DNA from: Ephydatia muelleri
Taxonomy: Eukaryota; Porifera; Demospongiae; Spongillida; Spongillidae
Assembly: GCA_013339895.1 (NCBI GenBank)
Contig: JABACO010000119.1
Coordinates: 32,537 to 96,536 of the forward strand
Length of the DNA stretch: 64,000 nt
Direction of reading: 5' to 3'
The translations under genes and the position numbers were made by a program. Below, one piece after another: positions 10,605 to 20,310 of this stretch. How positions within the stretch are numbered: position 1 is the first letter of the stretch; each line of letters starts with the position of its first letter. Below the pieces are notes generated by a model that made no database searches, was not told the DNA's origin, and saw only the letters and a program-made list of their open reading frames with translations.

Positions 10605-12780
10605 TGCGAGTCTGTGTGTATTGTGTGTGTATCTGTGAGTGTGTGTCTGTTGTGTCTGTGCATGTGTGTCTATATGTATTTTGTGTGTGCGAATCTGTGT
10701 GCAAGTCTGCGTGTCTGTGTGTTTCTGTGTGTGTGTCTGTGTATTTCGTGAGTGTATATATTTCGTGTGTGTGTCTGTGTGTGCTTGTGTGTCCGTGTGT
10801 GTGTGTGTGTGTGTGTCTGTCGTTTGTGTATGTTCCTGTGTGTGTCGGTGCATGTGTGTGTCTGAGTGTTTTGTGTGACTGTCTCGTGTGTGTGTCTGTG
10901 TATTTCGTGTGTGCCTGTGTATGCATGTGTGTCTGTGTGTGCTAGTGTGTATTTCCATGTGTGTGTGTGCATGTGTGTGTGTGTTTGTATATGTGTGTGT
11001 CGTGTGTTTTGTGTGTCCATGTGTGTGTCTGTGTATCTGTATGCGTCTGTGTGTATGTCATGTGTGTGTCTGTGTGTGTGTTAGTGTGTGTGTGTGTGTG
11101 TGTGTGTTTTTTTTGTATGTGTCTGTGTATGGCATGTGTGTGTCTGTGTGCGTTTGTGTGTGTGTGTGTGTTAGTGTGTCTGTGTGTGTGTGTTTGTATG
11201 CATCTGTGTGTATGCATGTGTGTCTGTGTGTGCCTGTATGTGCATGTGTGTGCTAGTGTGTATTTCATGCATGTGTGTCTGCATGTGTGTCTGTGTGTGC
11301 TAGTGTGTATTTCCATGTGGTGTGTGTACGTGTGTGTGTGTGTGTTTGTCATATGTGTGTCGTGTGTTTTGTGTGTCCATGTGTGTGTCTGTGTATCTGT
11401 GTGTGTGTGTTTGTATGCGTCAGTGTGTATGTCATGTGTGTGTCTGTGTGCGTTTGTGTGTGTGTGTGCGTTTGTGTGTCTGTGTGTATATGTCATGTGT
11501 CTGTGTGTGCTGTGTGAGTGTGTGCGCGTTAGTGTGTCTGTGTGCGTGTTTGTATGCATCTGTGTGTACAGTGTATGTCATGTGTGTGCGTTTGTGTGTG
11601 TGTGTGTGTTAGTGTGTCTGTGTGTGCATTTGTGTGTCTGTGTGTGTATGTCATGTGTCTGTGTGCCTGTGTGTGTGTGTTTGTATGTGTGCATTAGTGT
11701 GTCTGTGTGTGCATTTGTGTGTCTGTGTGTGTGTGCGTTAGTGTGTCTGTGTGTGTGTGTGTGCGTTAGTGTGTCTGTGTGTGCATTTGTGTGTGTATGT
11801 CATGTGTGTGTGTGTGCCTGTGCGTGTGCATGTGTGTGTTTGGTACACAAATTGAAATGCAGTCTGTGTGTGCATTTGTGTGTCTGTGTGTGTATGTCAT
11901 GTGTGTGTGTGTTAGTGTGTCTGTGTGTGCGTGTGTGTGTTTGTCATAATGTGTGTCGTGTGTTTTGTGTGTCCATGTGTCTGTGTATCTGTGTGTGTTT
12001 GTATGCGTCTGTGTGTATGTCATGTGTGTGTCTGTGCGTTTGTGTGTGTGTGCGTTAGTGTGTCTGTGTGTGTGTATGTGTATATGTCATGTGTGCATGT
12101 GTGTGTTTGTGTGTGTGTGCGTTAGTGTGTCTGTGTGTGTGTTTGAATGCGTCTGTGTGTATGTAGTGTGTCTGTGTGTGCTAGTGTGTATTTCATGCAT
12201 GTGTGTGTGCATGTGTGTCTGTGTGCTAGTGTGTATTTCCATGTGTGTGTGTGTGTGTGTGCGTGTGTGTGTATTTGTCATATGTGTGTCGTGTTTTTTG
12301 TGTGTCCATGTGTGTGTCTGTGTATCTGTGTGCGTGTGTTTGTATGCGTCTGTGTGTATGTCATGTGTGTGTCTGTGTGCGTTAGTGTGTGTGTGTGTGC
12401 GTTAGTGTGTATGTGTGCGTTAGTGTGTGTGTGTTTGTATGCATCTGTGTGTATGTCATGTGTGTGTGTCTGTGTGCGTTTGTGTGTGTGTGTTAGTGTG
12501 TCTGTGTGTGCATTTGTGTGTCTGTGTGTGCCTGTGTGTGTGTGTGTCTGTGTGAGTGTGTGTGTGTGCGTTAGTGTGCCTGTGTGTGTTTGTATGCGTC
12601 TGTGTGTATGTCATGTGTGTATGTGTGTGTGCGTTAGTGTGTCTGTGTGTGTATGTGTGTGTGCGTTAGTGTGTCTGTGTGTGCATTTGTGTGTCTGTGT
12701 GTGTATGTCATGTGTTAGTGTGTCTGTGTGTGCATTTGTGTGTCTGTGTGTATGTCATGTGTGTGTGTGTGTGTGCCTGT
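10605..12780 (-). repeat. Imperfect TG-rich minisatellite
   Basis: About 2.2 kb of TG repeats carries higher-order variants such as TGTATGTCATGTGTG, GCGTTAGTGTGTCTG, GTGTGCATTTGTG and TATTTCCATGTG, repeated many times. It is over twice as long as its left-arm counterpart, so the two have diverged in copy number. A short unique insert, TTTGGTACACAAATTGAAATG near 11840, resembles the flank at about 12803. Reading frames here are low-complexity artefacts. Confidence 0.9.
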
Positions 12781-12849
12781 GCATGTGTGTTTTATGCAAG
12801 CTTGGTACAAAAATTGAAATGCAATCAGCTGAATTGAATAGAATACATG

Positions 12850-13976
<1,127 letters not shown>

Positions 13977-14504
13977 ATTCTTATGCACAACACTCACGAA
14001 TACAGTGGCACACAATAAACCAGTCTGATGATGATGACACACTCTCACACCACATGCACGTGCATTCTACCATTCAACTGTGTGCATTTTTGAGGGGATT
14101 TATGTACTGAATATCTGTACTCTCTTAGTTTAATCCTTGGCATTGTCGCCTGTAGAGTAATAAGCTTTACGATTTATCGTATTGCTCATCTGCTCATCAT
14201 TCTTTAAACCCCCCCCCCCCCCCTCCCTCTCCCACTCAGCTATGTGGCATCTGTACCACTTCACTGTAACTTTTGTCTCCTTTTTGCCCACACAATTTTC
14301 AGCTCACACAGAGTACATGAATGCACCCTAAGGCAGAGTTTAGGTAGAGGTGTAGTCAAGTTTAATGCTCATGACCAGTCTATGTCATATTATTACTAAG
14401 CTTTCTTTGGGTAATAGGTACAGTACACGTCCGCTGCTAAGGCTGAGATGTAAGCATATGTTTCTACAGATGCATTCAATGAATGATCCTAACCAATCCT
14501 AAGC
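13977..14504 (+). repeat. Non-coding stretch with another repeat copy
   Basis: From about 14150 to 14330 lies a copy of the AATAAGCTTTac / CCACTCAGCTA / TTTTCAGCTCACACAGAGTA repeat, here with a C run near 14210. No gene is seen. Confidence 0.55.
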
Positions 14505-14976
14505 TTGGCATTAGTGCCCAATGCAGGGTGTCTTACCCCTAAAACCCTTATCCAATCAAAATGGTTGTTGATATGTTCGCAGGTTCACATCCATATAAAA
14601 GTAATTTCAGGTGTGCAGCACTCCCCTCATAGCCTTGACTACGGCTCAGTTGACCAACTCCTTCCCCTATTAGATGACGGGTGGTTGCTAGTTGGCCAGG
14701 TGGCTACGAAGGGCAGCACCAGGCAACAGGTCTCAGTTCTCAGCTCCTGGATGGAAGCCTGGAACATATTGCATTCAGATTGCACCCTAACTGCTCATGA
14801 GCTGGTGAAGTACCAACACATCATCTCAGTGCCAGCTATTCGCACCCGATGGCGCAGCCTATACGTATGACTGCTCTTTTGGCAGGCTGCAGCTATGGAC
14901 AAGCTGGATAACCTCCGTTGGGATGTGTTGAAGGAGGACGTGCTGGTGTGGTGTGTCACACATCAGCCCTTTCTCG
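14505..14976 (+). pseudogene. Decayed gag-like retroelement fragment, left half
   Basis: Frame 3 encodes SVDQLLPLLDDGWLLVG, SSWMEAWNILHSD and ELVKYQHIIS before a stop at about 14868. A further piece in another frame encodes FWQAAAMDKLDNLRWDVL and VLVWCVTHQPF. The pattern of a W-rich helical region followed by AA.D....W..L is familiar to me from gag-like proteins of invertebrate retroelements, but I cannot assign a family. The Ty3/gypsy insertion at 14977 interrupts it and it resumes at 20064. Confidence 0.4.
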
Positions 14977-15147
14977 TGTAGCAGTGGCCAAAGGATATAT
15001 AGTAACACGTGTACAGACTGACTAAGAACACAAAAAGAGAGTATTTATACATACAAGTGCGCACACGATGTCACATGCAAATGTTCTGGCAAGTTCGAGC
15101 CCATCTGGCGCATGCGTGCACATGCGCAAAGAGATATTTGCATTACA
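14977..15147 (-). repeat. 3' LTR of the complete Ty3/gypsy element
   Basis: On the plus strand it begins TGTAGCAGTGG and ends TTGCATTACA. It is the same length as the LTR at 19893-20063 with no mismatch seen. It holds TATTTATA at 15042-15049, a TATA-like box when read on the element's own strand. The octamer ATGCAAAT lies near 15077 and its reverse ATTTGCAT near 15136. Confidence 0.95.
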
Positions 15148-15150
15148 CTG

Positions 15151-15164
15151 CTCCCTCTCTTTTA
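15151..15164 (-). other. Polypurine tract overlapping the pol stop
   Basis: On the minus strand the sequence TAAAAGAGAGGGAG contains the pol stop TAA and runs to three bases before the 3' LTR. It is the expected primer for second-strand synthesis. Overlap with the stop codon shows how compact the element is. Confidence 0.8.
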
Positions 15165-18100
15165 GTGTTCCACGTAGGCTCCATAGCGATCCGGAGGGTG
15201 TCTGTTTCGTACTGGGTACCGTGGTTGAATGTTAATTTCTTGCGGTGGAGGGGGGGCAGCGTCCGTGGCTGGTTCTTCTGCCACTGGCTCGTCATCATAG
15301 CTGTCCAGCAGCTCTACATATTTTCCTGTTGGTTGACGATCAATTTGAGTCTCGGGCGTTGTAGGCGGTCTACTATTTTGTCGATCCTCAGCGGTAGAAG
15401 CTACACATGGTTTCAGCCTGTCGAAGTGAACAATTTGAGTTTTCTTTCGACCCTGAAGGCTTTTGATTTTGTAATTGCTTTCGCCCAGGCGTTCAACAAC
15501 TTTCAGTGGCCCTTTCCAGGGGTGGTGTAGCTTCCTGGATCGTCCGCGAGGGACTGCTGGTGAATGAAGCCATACCAAATCACCGGGGCTGAACGGTTTC
15601 CCGTGGACTCTCTCATCGTATAGCGCCTTTTGTCTTTTATGTTCAGCTTGGCATTTTTCTCTCACTAGCTTGTATGCTTCTTGCAACCCCTCCTTCAACT
15701 TCTGCGCAAAACCTGCTGCGGTATCCGGCTCTGTCCGGTTAGTTCCATACATAAGATCGATCGGTAGTTTGACTTGGCGACCAAACATCAGAAAGAACGG
15801 GCTAAAACCTGTAGTGGAATGAATGCTCGAATTATACGCCAGGCAGAGCTTACGAATGTGGTGCTGCCAATCGGCCTGGTGGTTGTCAATTGTTGTGGCT
15901 AGCATGTCTAACAGAGTTCTATTAAAGCGCTCCACCATCCCGTTGCATTGGGGGTGGTATGGCGTAGTATGCGTTTTTCTGATCTGCAGAAGCACGCATA
16001 TTTCTTTTACCAACTCTGACTCGAACTGACGTCCTTGATCACTGTGAAGTTGTTCGGGGGGAGAGAAACGGCAGAACATTTCATCTACAAGTTTTTTGGC
16101 TACAGTTGTGGCTTCTTGATTAGGTATTCCATACACTTCTACCCACCGAGTAAAGCAATCTGAGGCTACCAGAACATACTTGCAGCCATCCTCGGTCTCA
16201 GGAAGGGGTCCCATGATATCAACACACACTATTTGCATCGGATACCCAGCTCGTAATGATTGTAGGGGCGCCTTTCTTTTCGGAGCAGCTGTCTTCCTTG
16301 TTGTACAACGAATGCAGGTTCTGCACCAATCTTTGACTGCTTCGGTACATCCTGGCCAGTAAAAACGCTCTTTGAGTTTGTTTAGCATTTTTTCTTCACC
16401 AAGATGACCACCAATGGCGCCTTCATGAAGGTCCCGAAGGGTATCCACCTGCAACTTGGCGGGTAATACGAGCTGCAAGTAATCACGACACTTATCGATG
16501 CATTTTCTCCAAAGAACTCCGTTTTGGATGTTGAGAGAGCCCCAGTGCTGCATCAAGACGCGACTTTCCCAGCTCCATGACTTGGATACGTCTGCAGACG
16601 GTGTCTTGCGATCGAGCACTGCGCGGTAGACTGGTCCTATAGCTTCGTCTTGAAGTTGCAATTTACGCATCTCATTGGGAGTACACGTCTGGAACGGCGA
16701 TAAGACCGCGCCAATACCTGTAATCACAGCATTGTCACCCTGACTTGTTTCAACGTTTTGATTCTCTCGACCACACTGACGGCAAGGAACTCTGGAGAGC
16801 GCGTCTGCGTTGCAATGGCGAGATCCTTGACGATGCACGACGGTAAAGTTGTACTCCTGAAGTTTCTCTAGCCAGCGTGCAAGTTGACCTTCAGGCTCTT
16901 TGAAGTTCCGGATCCAGACCAACGATCCGTGGTCTGTTCGAAGGGTGAACTCTCGTCCAAGAAGGTACTGTCGGAATTGCTGTACAAACGATACTACAGC
17001 TAATAGTTCTTTACGAGTGACACAGTACCTCTGTTCCGGTCTGCTTAGTGAACGGCTGGCGTAGGCAATGACACGTTCTGACCCTTCGTCGCTGATCTGG
17101 GATAGCACGGCACCAATCCCTGTGTCGCTCGCATCCGTATCGAGGATATAACGTCGGTTGTAATCTGGGTAGGCAAGAATTGGGGAGGAAACCAGGCATT
17201 TACGCAATTCGTCAAAGGCATTCTGACAGTGTATTGTCCAATCGAAGGGAACGTTTTTTTCCGTCAAACGATGCAGTGGTTTCGAGATAGACGCAAAATT
17301 TTTGACAAACCGCCTATAGTAGTTTGCCAGCCCTAAAAATTGTTGTACCTCCTTCTTACTTAGCGGGGTGGGCCATTTTGACACAGCGTCGGTTTTGCTC
17401 GGGTCTGTAGCGATTCCCTCAGCTGATACTATATGCCCCAAAAATGCAACCCGTTGTTGACACAGACTACACTTCGTTGGCTTCAGTTTGAGCCCTGCCC
17501 CCCTCAACTGGGCCAAAACCTTGCTAAGGTGGTGCAAATGATCCTTAAATGTACGACCCACAACAATAATATCATCAAAGTAAACCAAGCAACTCGACCA
17601 TTTCAAACCACCCAATACCCTATCCATCAGTCGCTGGAATGTAGCTGGAGCGTTACATAAACCGAAGGGCATTACTTTAAATTGGTACAGACCTTCCGGT
17701 GTAGTAAAAGCTGTTTTCGGCTGATCTTCAGGGGCGACTTCGACTTGCCAGTAGCCGGTAGTAAGGTCCAGTGTGGAGAAAAATTTGGAGCCGGCCAGCG
17801 TGTCAAGTGTATCGTCCACTCGGGGTAGCGGATAGGCATCTTTCCTGGTAACCTCGTTGACCTTCCTATAGTCCACACAAAATCTTGTTGTCCCGTCTTT
17901 TTTCTTGACCAGTACTATCGGGGAGGACCATGGGCTATCAGAGTGTTCAATGGCATTCTTCTCCAACATATCTCGCAACATCTCCTTCAGTTCCTCCCTA
18001 CGTGCGTGAGGGATCCGGCGGGGTGGGAGGTGCACTGGTTGGGCATTGCCAGTGTCAATGCGGTGTTGGAGCACTTTTGTATGACCTAGGTTCTTGGTGC

Positions 18101-19106
18101 TGAGTGAGAAAACATCTGCAAATTCCAACAACAACGAAAAAAGTTCTTCTTTTTCATCCTTATTAACATCATCCCCAACCCTCGATACCATTTCCCATAA
18201 GAGGCTTTGATCTTCCCGTGAAATGTTGAACTTTTCTGCAACAGTTGAGATTTCTATGACTGGGTCCTGTTCCAGCAGCTCCATATGAGCAATCTCCGTC
18301 CCTTTCTTCAATACAACGATTTCTTCTCGAGGGTTGACCACGCGCACAGGGACTGGTTTGGCGTTAGGGCACACCACTGCATGAGCAACCATTACTCCAT
18401 GTCGAGCAGAGGTATTGCCAGTCACAACCCATGTACCCTTCGCGACTGGTGTTGCCAGATCAACCATAAGTTCTACCTCACTCGCTGCTGGAATGACAAT
18501 TTTCTCTTTGACAATAAGTCCGATGGGATTCTGCTGCAGTGGACAACTCTGCATTTGAAGGGGAACGGAAATGTTTCTGGACGGAAAGGTGAGCCTCTTT
18601 GAACCACAATCAATAATACCATTATGGGCGTTTACAAAGTCCAACCCAAGAATTGCTTCTACCATTATATCATCAGTGACTACGCACATAACCTTAAATG
18701 GCATGCCGTTCAGAAAAATATCTACCTTTTTGCATCCACTAACTGACAATGGAGCGCCATTTACTCCGACAAGTCGTCTACCAGCCCATTGTTCAAGAAC
18801 AAGTGTACAGTCACCTTTCACAATTTGTTCCCAGACGTCCCTTCGGACAAGCGACACTGCTGCACCCGTGTCTATCACAAAGTCTACACCAACAGCCCCA
18901 ATAACTCCCCTTATGCGGTAACTTACTCCACTATTTACAGCGAGGGATGGTACGGTCAGCTTATCATCCTGAGCCTTTACAGGTCTTCTTCCCCCATGTG
19001 GCAGGCTCGTACCACTGAGGGACGGAAGTTTCCCTGACGCTGTTCTGAGTATCGGCCCCGACTGCAAAATCGTGCGACATGGCCTTTCTTCCCGCAACTC
19101 CAACAA
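15162..19106 (-). CDS. pol: Ty3/gypsy Pol polyprotein (protease-RT-RNase H-integrase)
   Basis: The 1314-codon frame overlaps gag by 130 bp and lies in the -1 frame relative to it. Translation probably enters at residue 25 through the slippery site at 19028-19034 and not at the first Met. Domains by residue in this frame: protease IDTGA at 78-82; reverse transcriptase TLDLTTGYW near 445 and YFDD at 509-512; RNase H with Asp658, Glu700, Asp725 and Asp767; integrase zinc site His894, His901, Cys931, Cys934; integrase core Asp963, Asp1023 (HSDQG) and Glu1059 (GMVERF), DD35E spacing; GPY/F-like WKGPLKVVERLG near 1200. No stop interrupts it. It would be made as Gag-Pol and cut by its own protease. 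Confidence 0.95.
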   Translation of the reverse strand: MLELREERPCRTILQSGPILRTASGKLPSLSGTSLPHGGRRPVKAQDDKLTVPSLAVNSGVSYRIRGVIGAVGVDFVIDTGAAVSLVRRDVWEQIVKGDCTLVLEQWAGRRLVGVNGAPLSVSGCKKVDIFLNGMPFKVMCVVTDDIMVEAILGLDFVNAHNGIIDCGSKRLTFPSRNISVPLQMQSCPLQQNPIGLIVKEKIVIPAASEVELMVDLATPVAKGTWVVTGNTSARHGVMVAHAVVCPNAKPVPVRVVNPREEIVVLKKGTEIAHMELLEQDPVIEISTVAEKFNISREDQSLLWEMVSRVGDDVNKDEKEELFSLLLEFADVFSLSTKNLGHTKVLQHRIDTGNAQPVHLPPRRIPHARREELKEMLRDMLEKNAIEHSDSPWSSPIVLVKKKDGTTRFCVDYRKVNEVTRKDAYPLPRVDDTLDTLAGSKFFSTLDLTTGYWQVEVAPEDQPKTAFTTPEGLYQFKVMPFGLCNAPATFQRLMDRVLGGLKWSSCLVYFDDIIVVGRTFKDHLHHLSKVLAQLRGAGLKLKPTKCSLCQQRVAFLGHIVSAEGIATDPSKTDAVSKWPTPLSKKEVQQFLGLANYYRRFVKNFASISKPLHRLTEKNVPFDWTIHCQNAFDELRKCLVSSPILAYPDYNRRYILDTDASDTGIGAVLSQISDEGSERVIAYASRSLSRPEQRYCVTRKELLAVVSFVQQFRQYLLGREFTLRTDHGSLVWIRNFKEPEGQLARWLEKLQEYNFTVVHRQGSRHCNADALSRVPCRQCGRENQNVETSQGDNAVITGIGAVLSPFQTCTPNEMRKLQLQDEAIGPVYRAVLDRKTPSADVSKSWSWESRVLMQHWGSLNIQNGVLWRKCIDKCRDYLQLVLPAKLQVDTLRDLHEGAIGGHLGEEKMLNKLKERFYWPGCTEAVKDWCRTCIRCTTRKTAAPKRKAPLQSLRAGYPMQIVCVDIMGPLPETEDGCKYVLVASDCFTRWVEVYGIPNQEATTVAKKLVDEMFCRFSPPEQLHSDQGRQFESELVKEICVLLQIRKTHTTPYHPQCNGMVERFNRTLLDMLATTIDNHQADWQHHIRKLCLAYNSSIHSTTGFSPFFLMFGRQVKLPIDLMYGTNRTEPDTAAGFAQKLKEGLQEAYKLVREKCQAEHKRQKALYDERVHGKPFSPGDLVWLHSPAVPRGRSRKLHHPWKGPLKVVERLGESNYKIKSLQGRKKTQIVHFDRLKPCVASTAEDRQNSRPPTTPETQIDRQPTGKYVELLDSYDDEPVAEEPATDAAPPPPQEINIQPRYPVRNRHPPDRYGAYVEH

Positions 19107-19870
19107 ACGATTGTCCTACGCTTCCCATCGTCATTCTCCCTGGTAGGCTTACTTGCCCCACGTGTTCCTAACCGCTCTTTTTCTCCTATGAGCACCTCCA
19201 CTCGCTGCAGTCTCTCGCACAGTGATTTCATGGTGGCTGTTAACGAGTCGCGCCCGTCTTGCGAAGTGACCGCTGAGACTGGTTCCGCTGGTACGGTATG
19301 GTGCGTCTCTGGCTCTTGTTCCTGTGAGGACACAGCGTTAACACGTGACGGTTTACCTGTGCTTCGCAAGTATGACTCCAGTTCAATTACAGCCGCAGCC
19401 GCTTCTTCGACGTTTCGCGGTCGTTTCTGTTTAACGCTGAAGGCGACTTGGGAGTTTTCAATTTGCTCTAGAAACTGGTTCAGCGCCAGTCGCTCGCGCG
19501 CGTTCTCTGCTAGTTCGGGATACGCTTTATCTGCAAGCACTCGCACCGCGTCACCAAAAGCAGCCCAGTCCTCGTCCCTACGCTTTGTTCTTGCGTTCAG
19601 CTCCACCATGTACAGCTGTCTTTTGCTGTCGGGATTGAAACGACGCTGTAATGCTTCTACGCACGTACCATAGTCCGCTTTAACGTCGTCTGGCAGCCTT
19701 CTGAAAGCCGTTTGAGCTTTCCCCGTTAGGCGCACCCGGAGCCATTTCAGCCTGTCTTCTCCACTGACCCATTTGTTAACGGCGGCTACACTTTCGAAAT
19801 GGTCCATCCATTCCAACCAACCAGTGGTCTCGCCGTCAAAGGGTTCCGGCAACAGTAGCGGTTTCGCCAT
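18977..19870 (-). CDS. gag: Ty3/gypsy Gag (capsid-nucleocapsid)
   Basis: I choose the ATG at 19870, the first after the primer site, giving 297 residues; the frame stays open upstream into the LTR but starts there are unlikely. The N-terminal half has FDGETTGWLEWMDHFE and W...L.G.A...F, typical of Ty3/gypsy capsid. Near the end is a CCHC zinc knuckle, CWSCGKKGHVARFC (CX2CX4HX4C), which binds the element's RNA. The stop lies 51 bases past the slippery heptamer. Gag forms the particle in which reverse transcription occurs. Confidence 0.93.
   Translation of the reverse strand: MAKPLLLPEPFDGETTGWLEWMDHFESVAAVNKWVSGEDRLKWLRVRLTGKAQTAFRRLPDDVKADYGTCVEALQRRFNPDSKRQLYMVELNARTKRRDEDWAAFGDAVRVLADKAYPELAENARERLALNQFLEQIENSQVAFSVKQKRPRNVEEAAAAVIELESYLRSTGKPSRVNAVSSQEQEPETHHTVPAEPVSAVTSQDGRDSLTATMKSLCERLQRVEVLIGEKERLGTRGASKPTRENDDGKRRTIVCWSCGKKGHVARFCSRGRYSEQRQGNFRPSVVRACHMGEEDL
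19028..19034 (-). promoter_or_regulatory. -1 ribosomal frameshift slippery site GGGAAAC
   Basis: On the minus strand the gag codons run CAG GGA AAC. This gives the heptamer G GGA AAC in the zero frame, the X XXY YYZ form used for -1 slippage. Moving back one base gives GGG AAA and leads exactly into the pol frame (GKLPSLSG). Downstream, CTTCC...CCC can pair with GGG...GGAAG and GTGG with CCAC, a possible stimulatory stem. The stem is inferred; the frame relation is seen. Confidence 0.8.
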
Positions 19871-19878
19871 TCCGCTAA

Positions 19879-19891
19879 GCCGACTACGCCA
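19879..19891 (-). other. Primer-binding site, tRNA-Ser type
   Basis: One base inside the 5' LTR, the minus strand reads TGGCGTAGTCGGC. This is complementary to the 3' end of eukaryotic serine tRNA (...GCCGACTACGCCA) over 13 bases, from recall of the tRNA sequence. It would prime minus-strand DNA synthesis. Confidence 0.75.
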
Positions 19892-19892
19892 A

Positions 19893-20063
19893 TGTAGCAG
19901 TGGCCAAAGGATATATAGTAACACGTGTACAGACTGACTAAGAACACAAAAAGAGAGTATTTATACATACAAGTGCGCACACGATGTCACATGCAAATGT
20001 TCTGGCAAGTTCGAGCCCATCTGGCGCATGCGTGCACATGCGCAAAGAGATATTTGCATTACA
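19893..20063 (-). repeat. 5' LTR and promoter of the complete Ty3/gypsy element
   Basis: Same 171-bp sequence as 14977-15147. A TATA-like box (TATAAATA on the element strand) is at 19958-19965. Two octamer words, ATGCAAAT and ATTTGCAT, lie upstream of it in the direction of transcription and could bind POU-domain factors; that is inference. Confidence 0.95.
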
Positions 20064-20290
20064 CTCGCACTGCAACAGCCAGTTCCAAGCAGGCTCACCA
20101 CCACACCAGCAGGAACTACTCCACCATCTGGTGCACATGGAGCGAGCCACCCACAATGCAGGCCAGGATATTTGCCAGTGTTTTAACTTTGGCAGGCTGT
20201 GGTGGAGAACACTCCGCCAAGGCCTGGCGATGTGCGATGCAGGTGGTGTGGACTGGTGAGGAGATGAAGGTGGACGTAGATGTAACTTGA
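20064..20290 (+). pseudogene. Decayed gag-like retroelement fragment, right half
   Basis: This continues the fragment interrupted at 14977. One frame encodes RATHNAGQDICQCFNFGRL, and a second frame, one shift later, encodes CGGEHSAKA. A zinc-knuckle-like ICxxFNxGRC...CGGxHSAxxC arrangement split by a frameshift is the likely origin. It is no longer translatable as one protein. Confidence 0.4.
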
Positions 20291-20310
20291 GGTGAGCACC
20301 ATTGATTCTC

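Larger units (their letters stand above)
14977..20063 (-). mobile_element. Complete Ty3/gypsy LTR retrotransposon, 5087 bp
   Basis: Reading on the minus strand the order is 5' LTR (20063-19893), tRNA primer site, gag, pol in the -1 frame, polypurine tract, 3' LTR (15147-14977). Both LTRs are 171 bp and I found no difference between them. A CTCG duplication flanks the element. Both frames are uninterrupted apart from the programmed shift. Together this indicates a recent insertion that may be able to move, though activity cannot be shown from sequence. Confidence 0.95.
14973..20067. repeat. 4-bp target-site duplication of the complete Ty3/gypsy element
   Basis: CTCG occurs at 14973-14976, just before the left LTR, and at 20064-20067, just after the right LTR. 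Four to five base pairs is normal for Ty3/gypsy integrases. Confidence 0.75.

Noticed and set aside
10605..12780. CRISPR-like array of regular repeats
   Set aside because: There are no unique spacers; repeats and gaps are all TG-type variants, and the DNA is eukaryotic.
14505..14870. An independent host gene of 121 codons
   Set aside because: The similarity pattern continues in another frame after the stop and again beyond the Ty3/gypsy insertion, so it is part of a decayed element.
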